From Bufo bufo (Eukaryota > Chordata > Amphibia > Anura > Bufonidae), in contig NC_053392.1 of the NCBI RefSeq assembly GCF_905171765.1, positions 451,210,722 through 451,274,721 of the forward strand: 64,000 nt of DNA. The letters are read 5' to 3'. A program made the position numbers and the translations under genes. Below are positions 11,009 to 20,901 of this stretch, piece by piece. The notes under the pieces are model-generated. The model had not been told where the DNA came from. It made no database searches and was given only the letters and a program-made list of their open reading frames with translations. Each line of letters opens with the position of its first letter. Position 1 is the stretch's first letter.

Positions 11009-12560
11009 CAGGGAGTGCAGAATTATTAGGCAAGTTGTATTTTTGAGGATTAATTTTATTATTGACCAACAACCATGTTCTCAATGAACCCAAAAAACTC
11101 ATTAATATCAAAGCTGAATATTTTTGGAAGTAGTTTTTAGTTTGTTTTTAGTTTTAGCTATTTTAGGGGGATATCTGTGTGTGCAGGTGACTATTACTGT
11201 GCATAATTATTAGGCAACTTAACAAAAAACAAATATATACCCATTTCAATTATTTATTTTTACCAGTGAAACCAATATAACATCTCAACATTCACAAATA
11301 TACATTTCTGACATTCAAAAACAAATCAGTGACCAATATAGCCACCTTTCTTTGCAAGGACACTCAAAAGCCTGCCATCCATGGATTCTGTCAGTGTTTT
11401 GATCTGTTCACCATCAACATTGCGTGCAGCAGCAACCACAGCCTCCCAGACACTGTTCAGAGAGGTGTACTGTTTTCCCTCCTTGTAAATCTCACATTTG
11501 ATGATGGACCAGAGGTTCTCAATGGGGTTCAGATCAGGTGAACAAGGAGGCCATGTCATTAGATTTTCTTCTTTTATACCCTTTCTTGCCAGCCACGCTG
11601 TGGAGTACTTGGACGCGTGTGATGGAGCATTGTCCTGCATGAAAATCATGTTTTTCTTGAAGGATGCAGACTTCTTCCTGTACCACTGCTTGAAGAAGGT
11701 GTCTTCCAGAAACTGGCAGTAGGACTGGGAGTTGAGCTTGACTCCATCCTCAACCCGAAAAGGCCCCACAAGCTCATCTTTGATGATACCAGCCCAAACC
11801 AGTACTCCACCTCCACCTTGCTGGCGTCTGAGTCGAACTGGAGCTCTCTGCCCTTTACCAATCCAGCCACGGGCCCATCCATCTGGCCCATCAAGACTCA
11901 CTCTCATTTCATTAGTCCATAAAACCTTAGAAAAATCAGTCTTGAGATATTTCTTGGCCCAGTCTTGACGTTTCAGCTTGTGTGTCTTGTTCAGTGGTGG
12001 TCGTCTTTCAGCCTTTCTTACCTTGGCCATGTCTCTGGGTATTGCACACCTTGTGCTTTTGGGCACTCCAGTGATGTTGCAGCTCTGAAATATGGCCAAA
12101 CTGGTGGCAAGTGGCATCTTGGCAGCTGCACGCTTGACTTTTCTCAGTTCATGGGCAGTTATTTTGCGCCTTGGTTTTTCCACACGCTTCTTGCGACCCT
12201 GTTGACTATTTTGAATGAAACGCTTGATTGTTCGATGATCACGCTTCAGAAGCTTTGCAATTTTAAGAGTGCTGCATCTCTCTGCAAGATATCTCACTAT
12301 TTTTGACTTTTCTGAGCCTGTCAAGTCCTTCTTTTGACCCATTTTGCCAAAGGAAAGGAAGTTGCCTAATAATTATGCACACCTAATATAGGGTGTTGAT
12401 GTCATTAGACCACACCCCTTCTCATTACAGAGATGCACATCACCTAATATGCTTAATTGGTAGTAGGCTTTTGAGCCTATACAGCTTGGAGTAAGACAAC
12501 ATGCATAAGGAGGATGATGTGGTCAAAATACTAATTTGCCTAATAATTCTGCACGCAGTG
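11009..12560 (-). mobile_element. Tc1-like element A, cagggagtgcag termini
   Basis: The inverted termini are cagggagtgcagaattatta and taataattctgcacgcagtg, with TA at 11007-11008 and 12561-12562. Length is 1552 bp. It carries one uninterrupted transposase frame on the minus strand. A (TA)n tract follows directly and joins it to a second Tc1. Confidence 0.95.
11326..12342 (-). CDS. Tc1-like transposase A, full-length frame, first catalytic D to N
   Basis: The frame codes 338 residues, a full length for Tc1 transposases. The N-terminal half has the paired helix-turn-helix region that binds the terminal repeats (KSKIVRYLAERCSTLKIAKLL, then a GRKKR basic linker). In the DD34E domain the second Asp (FMQDNAPSH) and the Glu ([11 protein letters not shown]) are present. 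The first catalytic position reads VLWTNEMRVSLDG, with Asn where the family has Asp (codon aat for gat). The protein would probably still bind ends but not cut. The start ATG at 12342 is followed at once by QKKDLTGSEKSK, which fits the family start. Neighbours are only repeats, and expression is not indicated. Confidence 0.9.
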   Translation of the reverse strand: MGQKKDLTGSEKSKIVRYLAERCSTLKIAKLLKRDHRTIKRFIQNSQQGRKKRVEKPRRKITAHELRKVKRAAAKMPLATSLAIFQSCNITGVPKSTRCAIPRDMAKVRKAERRPPLNKTHKLKRQDWAKKYLKTDFSKVLWTNEMRVSLDGPDGWARGWIGKGQRAPVRLRRQQGGGGVLVWAGIIKDELVGPFRVEDGVKLNSQSYCQFLEDTFFKQWYRKKSASFKKNMIFMQDNAPSHASKYSTAWLARKGIKEENLMTWPPCSPDLNPIENLWSIIKCEIYKEGKQYTSLNSVWEAVVAAARNVDGEQIKTLTESMDGRLLSVLAKKGGYIGH

Positions 12561-12564
12561 TATG

Positions 12565-12596
<32 letters not shown>
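12561..12596. repeat. (TA)n microsatellite between two Tc1 elements
   Basis: An alternating TA tract begins with the tatgtatg target flank of element A and ends in the TA target of element B. Such tracts offer many TA targets. Confidence 0.9.
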
Positions 12597-12599
<3 letters not shown>

Positions 12600-14171
12600 T
12601 GCTCAAAAAAATAAAGGGAACACAAAAATAACACATCCTAGATCTGAATTAATTAAATATTCTTCTGAAATACTTTGTTCTTTACATAGTTGAATGTGCT
12701 GACAACAAAATCACACAAAAATTAAAAATGGAAATCAAATTTTTCAACTCATGGAGGTCTGGATTTGGAGTCACACTCAAAATTAAAGTGGAAAAACACA
12801 CTACAGGCTGATCCAACTTTGGTGTAATGTCCTTAAAACAAGTCAAAATGAGGCTCAGTAGTGTGTGTGGCCTCCCCTTGCCTGTATGACCTCCCTACAA
12901 CGCCTGTGCATGCTCCTGATGAGGTGGCGGACGGTCTCCTGAGGGATCTCCTCCCAGACCTGGACTAAAGCATCTGCCAACTCCTGGACAGTCTGTGGTG
13001 CAACGTGACGTTGGTGGATAGACATGATGTCCCAGATGTGCTCAATTGGATTTAGGTCTGGGGAACGGGCGGGCCAGTCCATAGCATCAATGCCTTTGTC
13101 TTGCAGGATCTTCTGACACACTTCAGCCACATGAGGTCTAGCATTTTCTTGCATTAGGAGGAACCCAGGGCCAACCGCACCAGCATATGGTCTCACAAGG
13201 GGTCTGAGGATCTCATCTCGGTACCTAATGGCAGTCAGGCTACCTCTGGCGAGCACATGGAGGGCTGTGCAGCCCTCCAAAGAAATGCCACAACACACCA
13301 TTACTGACCCAATGCCAAACCGGTCATGCTGGAGGATGTTGCAGGCAGTAGAACGTTCTCCACGGCATCTCCAGACTCTGTCACGTCTGTCACATGTGCT
13401 CAGTGTGAACCTGCTGTCATCTGTGAAGAGCACAGGGCGCCAGTGGCGAATTTGCCAATCTTGGTGTTCTCTGGCAAATGCCAAATGTCTTGCACGGTGT
13501 TGGGCTGTAAGCACAACCCCGACCTCTGGACGTCGGGCCTTCATATCACCCTCATGGAGTCTGTTTCTGACCGTTTGAGCAGACACATGCACATTTGTGG
13601 CCTGCTGGAGGTCATTTTGCAGGGCTCTGGCAGTGCTCCTCCTGTTCCTCCTTGCACAAAGGCGGAGGTAGCGGTCCTGCTGCTGGGTTGTTTCCCTCCT
13701 ACGGCCTCCTCCACGTCTCCTGATGTACTGGCCTGTCTCCTGGTAGCGCCTCCATGCTCTGGACACTACGTTGACAGACACAGCAAACCTTCTTGCCACA
13801 GCTTGCATTGATGTGCCATCCTGGATAAGCTGCACTACCTGAGCCACTTGTGTGGGTTGTAGACTCCGTCTCATGCTACCACTAGAGTGAAAGCACCGCC
13901 AGCATTCAAAAGTGACCAAAACATCAGCCAAGAAGCATAGGAACTGAGAAGTGGTCTGTGATCACCACCTGCAGAACCACTTCTTTATTGGGGGTGTCTT
14001 GCTAATTGCCTATAATTTCCACCTGTTGTCTATCCCATTTTCACAACAGCATGTGAAATTGATTGTCACTCAGTGTTGCTTCCTAAGTGGACAGTTTGAT
14101 TTCACAGAAGTGTGATTGACTTGGAGTTACATTGTGTTGTTTAAGTGTTCCCTTTATTTTTTTGAGCAGTG
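12597..14171 (-). mobile_element. Tc1-like element B, cactgctcaaaaaaa termini
   Basis: The inverted termini are cactgctcaaaaaaataaag and ctttatttttttgagcagtg. The left target is TA (12595-12596); the right flank reads TG and has probably mutated. Length is 1575 bp. Two more copies of this family lie at 19323-20901 and 22823-25090 in the opposite orientation. Confidence 0.95.
12855..13931 (-). CDS. Tc1-like transposase B, full-length frame, second catalytic D to E
   Basis: The open frame is 358 residues. A more usual family start is the internal Met at 13874 ([14 protein letters not shown]). The paired helix-turn-helix and the GRPR-like basic stretch ([15 protein letters not shown]) are at the N-terminus. 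The first catalytic Asp is kept ([10 protein letters not shown]). The second site reads [11 protein letters not shown], with Glu for Asp (gaa for gac). The Glu site is intact (NPIEHIWDI). Next to it the frame lacks two codons present in copies C and D (IMSIHQ against IMSRSIHQ). These changes suggest an inactive or weak enzyme despite the clean frame. Confidence 0.9.
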   Translation of the reverse strand: MADVLVTFECWRCFHSSGSMRRSLQPTQVAQVVQLIQDGTSMQAVARRFAVSVNVVSRAWRRYQETGQYIRRRGGGRRRETTQQQDRYLRLCARRNRRSTARALQNDLQQATNVHVSAQTVRNRLHEGDMKARRPEVGVVLTAQHRARHLAFAREHQDWQIRHWRPVLFTDDSRFTLSTCDRRDRVWRCRGERSTACNILQHDRFGIGSVMVCCGISLEGCTALHVLARGSLTAIRYRDEILRPLVRPYAGAVGPGFLLMQENARPHVAEVCQKILQDKGIDAMDWPARSPDLNPIEHIWDIMSIHQRHVAPQTVQELADALVQVWEEIPQETVRHLIRSMHRRCREVIQARGGHTHY

Positions 14172-14172
14172 T

Positions 14173-14181
14173 GTATATGTG

Positions 14182-14234
<53 letters not shown>

Positions 14235-14242
14235 TATATAAT
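14173..14242. repeat. (TG/TA)n microsatellite
   Basis: Mixed tatgtgta and long tatata runs directly follow element B. Peptides read from it are artefacts. Confidence 0.9.
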
Positions 14243-14540
14243 TTTTTTTTTTACGTTCAAACAGCTGTATGAGGGCTTGTTTTTTTTAGTGGCACAGGTT
14301 GTACCTTCTAATAGCACCATTCCATATTGCATATGATGTAGTGGAAAACTGGAAAAAATTCAAAATGAGGTGGTACTGGGGGAAAAATGTAATTCCACCA
14401 TAGTTTTTTTTTTTTTTTATGCTATTCCCTGTGTAGTAGAACTGAAATTTTACCCTTATTCTGCAGTACAGTACAATTACAGCTATGCCACATTGTATAT
14501 AGTTTTTCTTGTGTTTTAATACTTTAAAAAAATGGAAACA

Positions 14541-14869
14541 AAGGTTTTCTTTGCATTTCCATATTCAGACCCCCATATAATGGACTAAGGTCCTCTTATA
14601 GGTTATTCTTACCGCACCCACGTCACCTCTGATCCCCGCAGGGCCGCCACTGCATCTTGGCTGGGGATGCTCATCCCCGACATGGCCTGATATTGGCTTC
14701 TAACCCCCGCCCCCCTCTACTGTTGGCGGTTGTTTTGATCCGTGATTGTTGTCATTGATCAAAAGCTTCAATTACATATGCAAATTGGGCAGTGGTTATA
14801 TAAATGGGACCGAAGGGCAAATATGCTTCAGATTCTGCTTGTAAAGATACAGAAAATGTTGCCAGACCA
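14541..14869. other. Unassigned spacer
   Basis: No gene or clear repeat could be named. The stretch probably includes the 5' side of the Harbinger remnant that follows. Confidence 0.35.
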
Positions 14870-15151
14870 TATAAGATTTGGATTTTAAGTCTTAATACTG
14901 GTATCATGCTGGAGAAGATGTCTTTGAGCGATACAGGGACATCATCAATACTGGGTTCACCCTGTCTCTTCTACCAGAATGAGAAGGGGTGCTTTTGGAA
15001 CTGAGAATGCATCTAAACAAGTTTTTCAATAATCTCCGGATGACCATTTACAGTTTTGATCTGCCGCAAAGGCTCTCTCATCGAATAGAAAGGCCTGACA
15101 CCATTTTCAGAAGAAGTATATCACCTGCTCAACGTTTAATGCTTACTATAA
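14870..15151 (+). pseudogene. PIF/Harbinger transposase, N-terminal exon remnant
   Basis: The frame ending at 15151 reads MHLNKFFNNLRMTIYSFD, then RIERPDTIFRRSIS and AQRLMLTIR. This matches the first part of Harbinger DDE transposases (FxxxLRMxxxxFD, then DTxFRxxISxxxRL). An upstream block in a shifted frame (LGSPCLFYQNEKG) fits the preceding HPxxxxRxxxG region. The last codon is followed by gtaatt, a plausible splice donor. The nuclease half is absent. A MADF-like gene converging from 17612 completes the two-gene pattern known for Harbinger elements. Confidence 0.65.
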
Positions 15152-15339
15152 GGTAATTACTAATACTTTATTGTTTCTAAATTTGCGCTATAATGAACAT
15201 TTTCCAGTGTATATTTATTAAAATATCAATGCTTGAAATGAAATATTCTAAAAATAGTGTATATGATTTGTTTAACCTTTTGGTTCTATTATTGGCCCAT
15301 GTCTATCTGCTATAAAATTTAAGTACCCATCAAAAACTA

Positions 15340-15640
15340 CAAGACCGCATGAAGTATAAATACATTTTATTAACATAATTCATGGTTAACAATCCATACA
15401 CAAAAACAAGTGCACGGAAAATGCGACATCCACAAGAGGAGACACAATTGGTAACTCAGTATATCTTCCACATATAGACCATAATAAAGTGCATGTGCAT
15501 AGTGCAAAAATACATCAATTACATGTAATACAGAGAATCAATTACCCATTATGTTTCTCCTCTGGGATGGTGCCAACCCCGACGCACGTTTTGGCGAACC
15601 TTTGACCCCCATCACGGGGACCAGAGATTTCAAATAGTGT
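15340..15640 (-). mobile_element. Penelope-like 3'/pLTR fragment (minus)
   Basis: Read on the minus strand, this segment begins with a hammerhead-like core and continues as AT-rich non-coding sequence with aataaaatg near 15365. It resembles the 3' region of the Penelope-like copy at 23758-24448 in layout but not in primary sequence. No reverse transcriptase or GIY-YIG coding remains, so the assignment rests mainly on the ribozyme-like motif. Confidence 0.4.
15560..15626 (-). ncRNA. Hammerhead-ribozyme-like motif 1
   Basis: Minus strand, 5' to 3': stem I half ctctgg..cccc (15626-15616), core gtgatgg in place of CUGANGA (15615-15609), a G/C-closed stem II region ending gcc (15595-15593), aaaa in place of GAAA (15592-15589), a mini stem III cg-tg-cg (15588-15583), the gtc cleavage triplet (15583-15581), then the pairing stem I half gggg (15580-15577) and ccagag (15565-15560). 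Stem I pairs on both sides of an internal loop. Two core positions are mutated, so cleavage is unlikely now. Confidence 0.55.
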
Positions 15641-15814
15641 TGAACCGGACTAATTTGTTGCGCTGACACAGCCCCCTCCTGCAGACACATAAAACATTCC
15701 TATAAAGTGGCAACTCTTTGAAAACGAGCCTTGTGAGATCCTCGTAGTCCACCTGACTGCTCCTACCTGCCCTCTGGCGAGGAATAATGAATGGCCTGGA
15801 AGACTGGGGCCAAT

Positions 15815-15911
15815 CTAGACATCGGTTGGTCGCTGGAGGGTTGAGATATGGGGAACATCTGTGTCTTGACCAGTTGTCTGAGGAACTTCAGGTGCCCGAG
15901 TGTTGTCTGCT
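15815..15911 (-). pseudogene. MADF-like protein, exon 3 remnant
   Basis: An acceptor (gatttccag) precedes position 15911. The frame ADNTRAPEVPQTTG runs to a TAG at 15815-15817. The phase joins exon 2 to give FQ-R-ADN. In the MADF family this is the acidic/polar linker after the domain. Confidence 0.5.
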
Positions 15912-16100
15912 CTGGAAATCAAACAAAAAGCAAAAAATAAAAAATTAGGGCTGGTTCACAGTGCACAAGACAGTCACCACATCAATGTGCACTTGGCAAG
16001 GCAGTTGCTCCTCTCTCGATTGAAAAGAACAAACCGAGCAGCATGCTAACATCACAACATGGGCAGGTCTGGATTGTGTGTTGACGTCATTGTTCTAGGT

Positions 16101-16247
16101 CAGGCATCCTCAAACTGCGGCCCTCCAGCTGTTGCAAAACTACAACTCCCAGCATGCCCGAACAGCCTACAGGTATCAGCCTACAGCAGGGCATTGTGGG
16201 AGTTGTAGTTTTACAACAGCTGGAGGGCCGCAGTTTGAGGATGCCTG
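16101..16247. mobile_element. hAT foldback MITE with 8-bp duplication
   Basis: It is 147 bp, flanked by ttctaggt at 16093-16100 and 16248-16255. It starts caggcatcctcaaactgc and ends with the reverse complement, with arms running almost to the centre (gccctccagctgttg). It lies in the intron between the two last exons of the MADF-like gene. Confidence 0.95.
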
Positions 16248-16445
16248 TTCTAGGTTCTTTGCAATCTATCGAGGAGCCTTTCCACATACAAGTTGTTTAT
16301 AGAATTCTTTTCGCTATTTTATGTAACCTTTTTCCCCCAAATACATTTAAAAGTTGTGGGCCTCTATGGGGGACATTACAATTGTAGGGGGCCACCATAG
16401 AGTGGATTGCTAAATAAATAAAACGTGATCTACAGAATATCTTAC

Positions 16446-16605
16446 CTTTGAAACTCCAAGGTTCTCCTCAGGAACCCCAAGGCGGCATGATAGCGGTATT
16501 ACCCCTTAGAGTTCCCCCTGAACCACTTGGGGCCTGAAGTTCCTCGTTGTAATCCTTTTTTGTAGGGGTCCCTGATAGACCGCCACAGAACTATTATCTG
16601 AGCTC
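16446..16605 (-). pseudogene. MADF-like protein, exon 2 remnant
   Basis: The exon is bounded by ttttacag at its start and a caaag|gtaag donor at its end. The best frame reads IIVLWRSIRDPYKKGLQRG, then a stop, then YRYHAALGFLRRTLEFQ. This fits the second half of a MADF domain (WRSIRDRYKK...YxYxxxLxFLRxTL). The in-frame TAA sits where the family usually has a basic residue. Joining to exon 1 needs a one-base shift. Confidence 0.65.
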
Positions 16606-16825
16606 CTGTAAAAAAAAAAGTTAATCTTCATACCCATAGAGTTGAGTAAATAAAAAATGGTTTACTATGGAATTGTTGTAGCCACTTCGAAAATCCTATT
16701 TAAATTTAGATTTTTTTAATAAAAAATTTTTTAAACTGGAAAGTAGGAAGGAGTCAACTTTATTGAAGACCACTTGCGTCATTAGACTTTATGTATGCAT
16801 TCCACAAATAAAAATCAATACTTAC

Positions 16826-17043
16826 GGCACTGATCCCTTTATGGATCCTTCTTTGAGGTCCTCCCAATTTGGGACTAATGCCTTCATCTCATACAAGAGG
16901 AGTTGGGTTGCATTATGGTCTGCATGTCTGCGGTTGGTGTAGTCCCACGATGCCAGGCACACCTCCACCAGTTGATTGAGGAGGTTATTATCAATATAAA
17001 AGACAATTTCCTTCTCATCCTGCCTGGTGGAGACTCTGGAACT
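16826..17043 (-). pseudogene. MADF-like protein, exon 1 of the domain
   Basis: An acceptor (tcgttatag) and a strong donor (gtaagt) bound 218 bp. The frame is open throughout: STRQDEKEIVFYIDNNLL, then VEVCLASWDYTNRRHAD, then ALVPNWEDLKEG. The LxxLVE..LASWDxxNRxHAD...WEDL pattern fits the first half of a MADF/Myb-SANT-like DNA-binding domain. In Harbinger elements such a protein helps the transposase enter the nucleus and bind ends. This could also be a captured host gene. Confidence 0.6.
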
Positions 17044-17145
17044 CTATAACGATACAAAAAAAAAATAGATATATTTAAAATAATGTTCACACTAATCAAT
17101 AATCATTGGATTATAATTTTAAATTTTTTTAAAATTGTTAATAAC

Positions 17146-17498
17146 TAGGGATGAGAATCGACTTGCATAAAACTTTGTTCTAATACTGTACGGAGCAGGT
17201 GTTCTGTACAGTATTAGAATGTATTGGCTCGGATGAGCCTTTTGCGCAATAACTTTATAAATTAATTTGTACTGTAAAAAAACATTTCCCGAACTCTGGT
17301 TCGGTTCCAAGAGAAATGTTTTTTTACAGTACAAATTAATTTATGAAGTTATTGCGCAAAGTCTCACAACTTTGCAAAGCAATAACTTCGGCTCATCGGA
17401 GCCAATACATTCTAATACTGTACAGAATTTCGCTTTTACAGAACTTTTATGTGAATCGACTTCGGATGTTTTATCTGAAGTCGATTCGCTCATCCCTA
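17146..17498. mobile_element. hAT foldback MITE with 8-bp duplication
   Basis: Perfect 8-bp duplications ttaataac flank it at 17138-17145 and 17499-17506. It starts tagggatgagaatcgactt and ends aagtcgattcgctcatccct + a. The two arms pair over most of their length, with a central acattt/aaatgt loop. It interrupts an intron of the MADF-like gene. Confidence 0.95.
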
Positions 17499-17562
17499 TT
17501 AATAACATCAATATACTTTTTCAATGCGTTTTTGAATAACAACACATAACGCAGTATGTACT

Positions 17563-17612
17563 CTGCGTATGACGAGGAGGAGGGCTCCTGGCATCAGTTG
17601 AAGAAGACATGT
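17563..17612 (-). pseudogene. Possible first coding exon of the MADF-like gene
   Basis: A ctttttacag acceptor precedes ATG at 17610. The frame reads MSSSTDARSPPPRHTQ up to cag at 17563, where the expected gt is replaced by agta. The Ser/Pro-rich start suits a MADF protein, but the assignment is weak. Confidence 0.3.
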
Positions 17613-17619
17613 CTGTAAA

Positions 17620-18099
17620 AAGAAAAGAATATATATAATTGAACATTACAAAACAAATGCACACAACAAAACTAAAATTTTACTTACTTTTTACGGTTAA
17701 TCTGAATAATTGGCTGTATGTAAAACCTTTAATAAAAATGATCTGATTCAAAAAAATATATAATAATTTTACTTACTTTTTCAAGAGTATTGTGGTCTAC
17801 CGCACTGAAAAATAAAAAGGAAATAAATATGTACATACATATAAATAGATTTATAAGAAAGGGGTCCCTGTACCCCATGCAGGCCCCCTACTTCTCCATT
17901 CTGCAATTTTATGGGGAGTTTTGTACAGAGCTGAATATAACCCTTGGCTACCTCCAGAACTCCCATAGAAATAAATGAAGCAGCCATACACATGTGCGAC
18001 AGTCTGCTTGAGGCATTTTTAAGGAAGCTGAATGGAGAAGCAGGGATAGGTTGCAGGAAATGTACAGTACATGTTCCCCCTTTAGTGGTAGAGGCAGAT
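17620..18099. other. Unassigned AT-rich spacer with foldback traces
   Basis: No gene is supported. Sequence near 17860-18060 has MITE-like composition (tggagaagcaggg, ccctacttctccat), but no clear ends are seen. Confidence 0.35.
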
Positions 18100-18320
18100 A
18101 TTTGCCCTGCAACACATTTGCCCCGCAACACATTTGCCCCATTCATATTCTATGTGGCCCCTTACAGTAGTTTTGGCCTCCTTGTGCCCCCTTCACAGTA
18201 GTCTTGCCCTCCTTGTGCCCCCTTCACACTAGTCTTGCCCTCCTTTTGCCCCTCATAGTTGTTTTGCCCTCATTGTGGCCCCCTTCATAGTTGTTTTGAC
18301 CTTTTTGTGCCCCTATCGCA
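18100..18320. repeat. Minisatellite, gtcttgccctccttgtgcccc units
   Basis: About six units of roughly 30 bp repeat (cttgccctccttgtgccccc plus ttcacagtagt). A short 16-bp cacatttgccccgcaa duplication precedes them. Confidence 0.8.
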
Positions 18321-19322
18321 ACATGTTTGAGGGAAAACAAAATTCCTTTACAAATGGGGCTTTCCCACCAATCTAATTTTCCTTAAAAAAGGGAAAACCC
18401 ACGTCATACTTTATTTGGAACAAGGGAAGAAGCTACTTACTCAGTAGCAACTTAAAATCACAGAACCTGAGGAAAACAGCAGGAAAGAGCGAACAACGAA
18501 TATTCAGGAGGCCTGAACCTCACAACACATGTGTTAACAAGTCCACAATGACTGTCCCCATACACTTGTTGATCGCCCAGATCATGCTCTGTTATTCTAA
18601 TCCCGCAAGAATAGTTCTACTGTTTTTGTTTGCGTTTTTGCTTTGTATCTTTTTAGGTCCTTTATTGCAATCAACATCAGATGACAACCAGACAACCACC
18701 CCAACAACAACTCGTCCTCAGAACTTCCAACCAGAAGAACTGATTTATGCCAGTCAAGCCAAACCAAAGACTTACAGTCCATTCCCATGGATCTATGACA
18801 ATCGTAAGCTATTCACAACAACACAAAATCACTATTAAAGTATTCTCCTTAAATGTAAAAGGACCTAATCATCCATATAAACACCATTCTCTCTAGAGGG
18901 AAGAAAAAAAACAATGGAGCAGACATCTGCATTCAAGAATCCCATCTACTACTAGAAGATACGTCTAGAATGAAGCATAAACGTTTCCCCCATATTTACC
19001 ACTCATGCTCAACCACAAAAAAGGCGTGTGTATGCAATTAGAGACTATAGCATTTGAGAAAATATGTCTATTGAAAGATAACAGGGGAAGGTTTCTTGTC
19101 TTGGTATGTAAGCTGAATAATATAACATATACAATATGTAATTTATATGGCCCCAATGCTTCGCAGATTTATTTTTTACACAACTTTACCAAAAATTTGC
19201 AAAAGGGTCATCTATTCATATTTGGTGATTTCAACATTATAGCTAATCCAGCCTTAGACACTACTAGCCAGAACAAGAGACCTCCCCCTTCATTGAACTC
19301 ATGGTTATTAGAGAAGGATCTA

Positions 19323-20901
19323 CACTGCTCAAAAAAATAAAGGGAACACTTAAACAACACAATGTAACTCAAAGTCAATCACACTTCTGTGAAATCAAAC
19401 TGTTCACTTAGGGTGCAACACTGAGTGACAATCAATTTCACATGCTGTTGTGCAAATGGGATAGACAACAGGTGGAAATTATAGGCAAATAGCAAGACAC
19501 CCCCAATAAAGGAGTGGTTCTGCAGGTGGTGACCTGACCACTTCTCAGTTCCTATGCTTCCTGGCTGATGTTTTGGTCACTTTTGAATGCTAGCGGTGCT
19601 TTCACTCTAGTGGTAGCATGAGACGGAGTCTACAACCCACACAAGTGGCTCAGGTAGTGCAGCTTATCCAGGATGGCACATCAATGCGAGCTGTGTCAAG
19701 AAGGTTTGCTGTGTCTGTCAGCGTAGTGTCCAGAGCATGGAGGCGCTACCAGGAGACAGGCCAGTACATCAGGAGACGTGGAGGAGGCCGTAGGAGGGCA
19801 ACAACCCAGCAGCAGGACCGCTACCTCCGCCTTTGTGCAAGGAGGAACATGATGAGCACTGCCAGGGCCCTGCAAAATGACCTCCAGCAGGCCACAAATG
19901 TGCATGTGTCTGCTCAAACGGTCAGAAACAGACTCCATGAGGGTGATATGAGGGCCCGACGTCCACAGGTGGGGGTTGTGCTTACAGCCCAACTCTGTGC
20001 AGGACGTTTGGCATTTGCCAGAAAACACCAAGATTGGCAAATTTGCCACTGGCGCCCTGTGCTCTTCACAGATGAAAGCAGGTTCACACTGAGCACATGT
20101 GACAGACGTGACAGAGTCTGGAGACGCCGTGGAGAACGTTCTGCTGCCTGCAACATCCTCCAGCATGACCGGTTTGGCATTGGGTCAGTAATGGTGTGAA
20201 GTGGCATTTCTTTGGAGGGCCGCACAGCCCTCCATGTGCTCGCCAGAGGTAGCCTGACTGCCATTAGGTACCGAGATGAGATCCTCAGACCCCTTGTGAG
20301 ACCATATTCTGGTGCGGTTGGCCCTGGGTTCCTCCAAATGCAAGACAATGCTAGACCTCATGTGGCTGGAGTGTGTCAGCAGTTCCTGCAAGACGAAGGC
20401 ATTAATGCTATGGACTGGCCCGCCCGTTCCCCAGACCTGAATCCAATTGAGCACATCTGGGACATCATGTCTCGCTCTATCCACCAACGTCACGTTGCAC
20501 CACAGACTGTCCAGGAGTTGGCAGATGCTTTAGTCCAGGTCTGGGAGGAGATCCCTCAGGAGACCGTCCGCCACCTCATCAGGAGCATGCACAGGCATTG
20601 TAGGGAGGTCATACAGGCACGTGGAGGCCACACACACTACTGAGACTCATTTTGACTTGTTTTAAGGACATTACATCAAAGTTGGATCAGCCTGTAGTGT
20701 GTTTTTCCACTTTAATTTTGAGGGTGACTCCAAATCCAGACCTCCATGGGTTAAAAAATTTGATTTCCATTTATTTTTTTTGTGTGATTTTGTTGTCAGC
20801 ACATTCAACTATGTAAAGAACAAAGTATTTCCGAAGAATATTTAATTAATTCAGATCTAGGATGTGTTATTTTTGTGTTCCCTTTATTTTTTTGAGCAGT
20901 G
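19323..20901 (+). mobile_element. Tc1-like element C, cactgctcaaaaaaa termini
   Basis: TA at 19321-19322 and 20902-20903. Inverted termini as in element B. Length 1579 bp. It inserted into an L1/Tx1 endonuclease region, whose reading resumes directly after it. Confidence 0.97.
19618..20643 (+). pseudogene. Tc1-like transposase C, single nonsense codon
   Basis: From ATG 19618 ([12 protein letters not shown]) to TGA at 20641 the frame is continuous except for one in-frame TGA at 20197-20199. Copy D has TGG in a [10 protein letters not shown] context there. All three catalytic residues are present ([30 protein letters not shown]). The two-codon RS missing from copy B is present. This copy is the best preserved of its family in the window, one substitution from a complete frame. 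Confidence 0.93.

Larger units (their letters stand above)
10920..14540. repeat. AT-rich interspersed repeat split by two Tc1 elements
   Basis: Sequence at 10920-11005 (ctgccttcccggagc) and at 14240-14540 (gagggcttgttttttt, accattccatattgcatatg) continues as one repeat once both Tc1 copies are removed. A related copy lies at 40370-40575 and 41966-42120, itself split by a mariner. The family is not identified and has no coding capacity. Confidence 0.65.
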
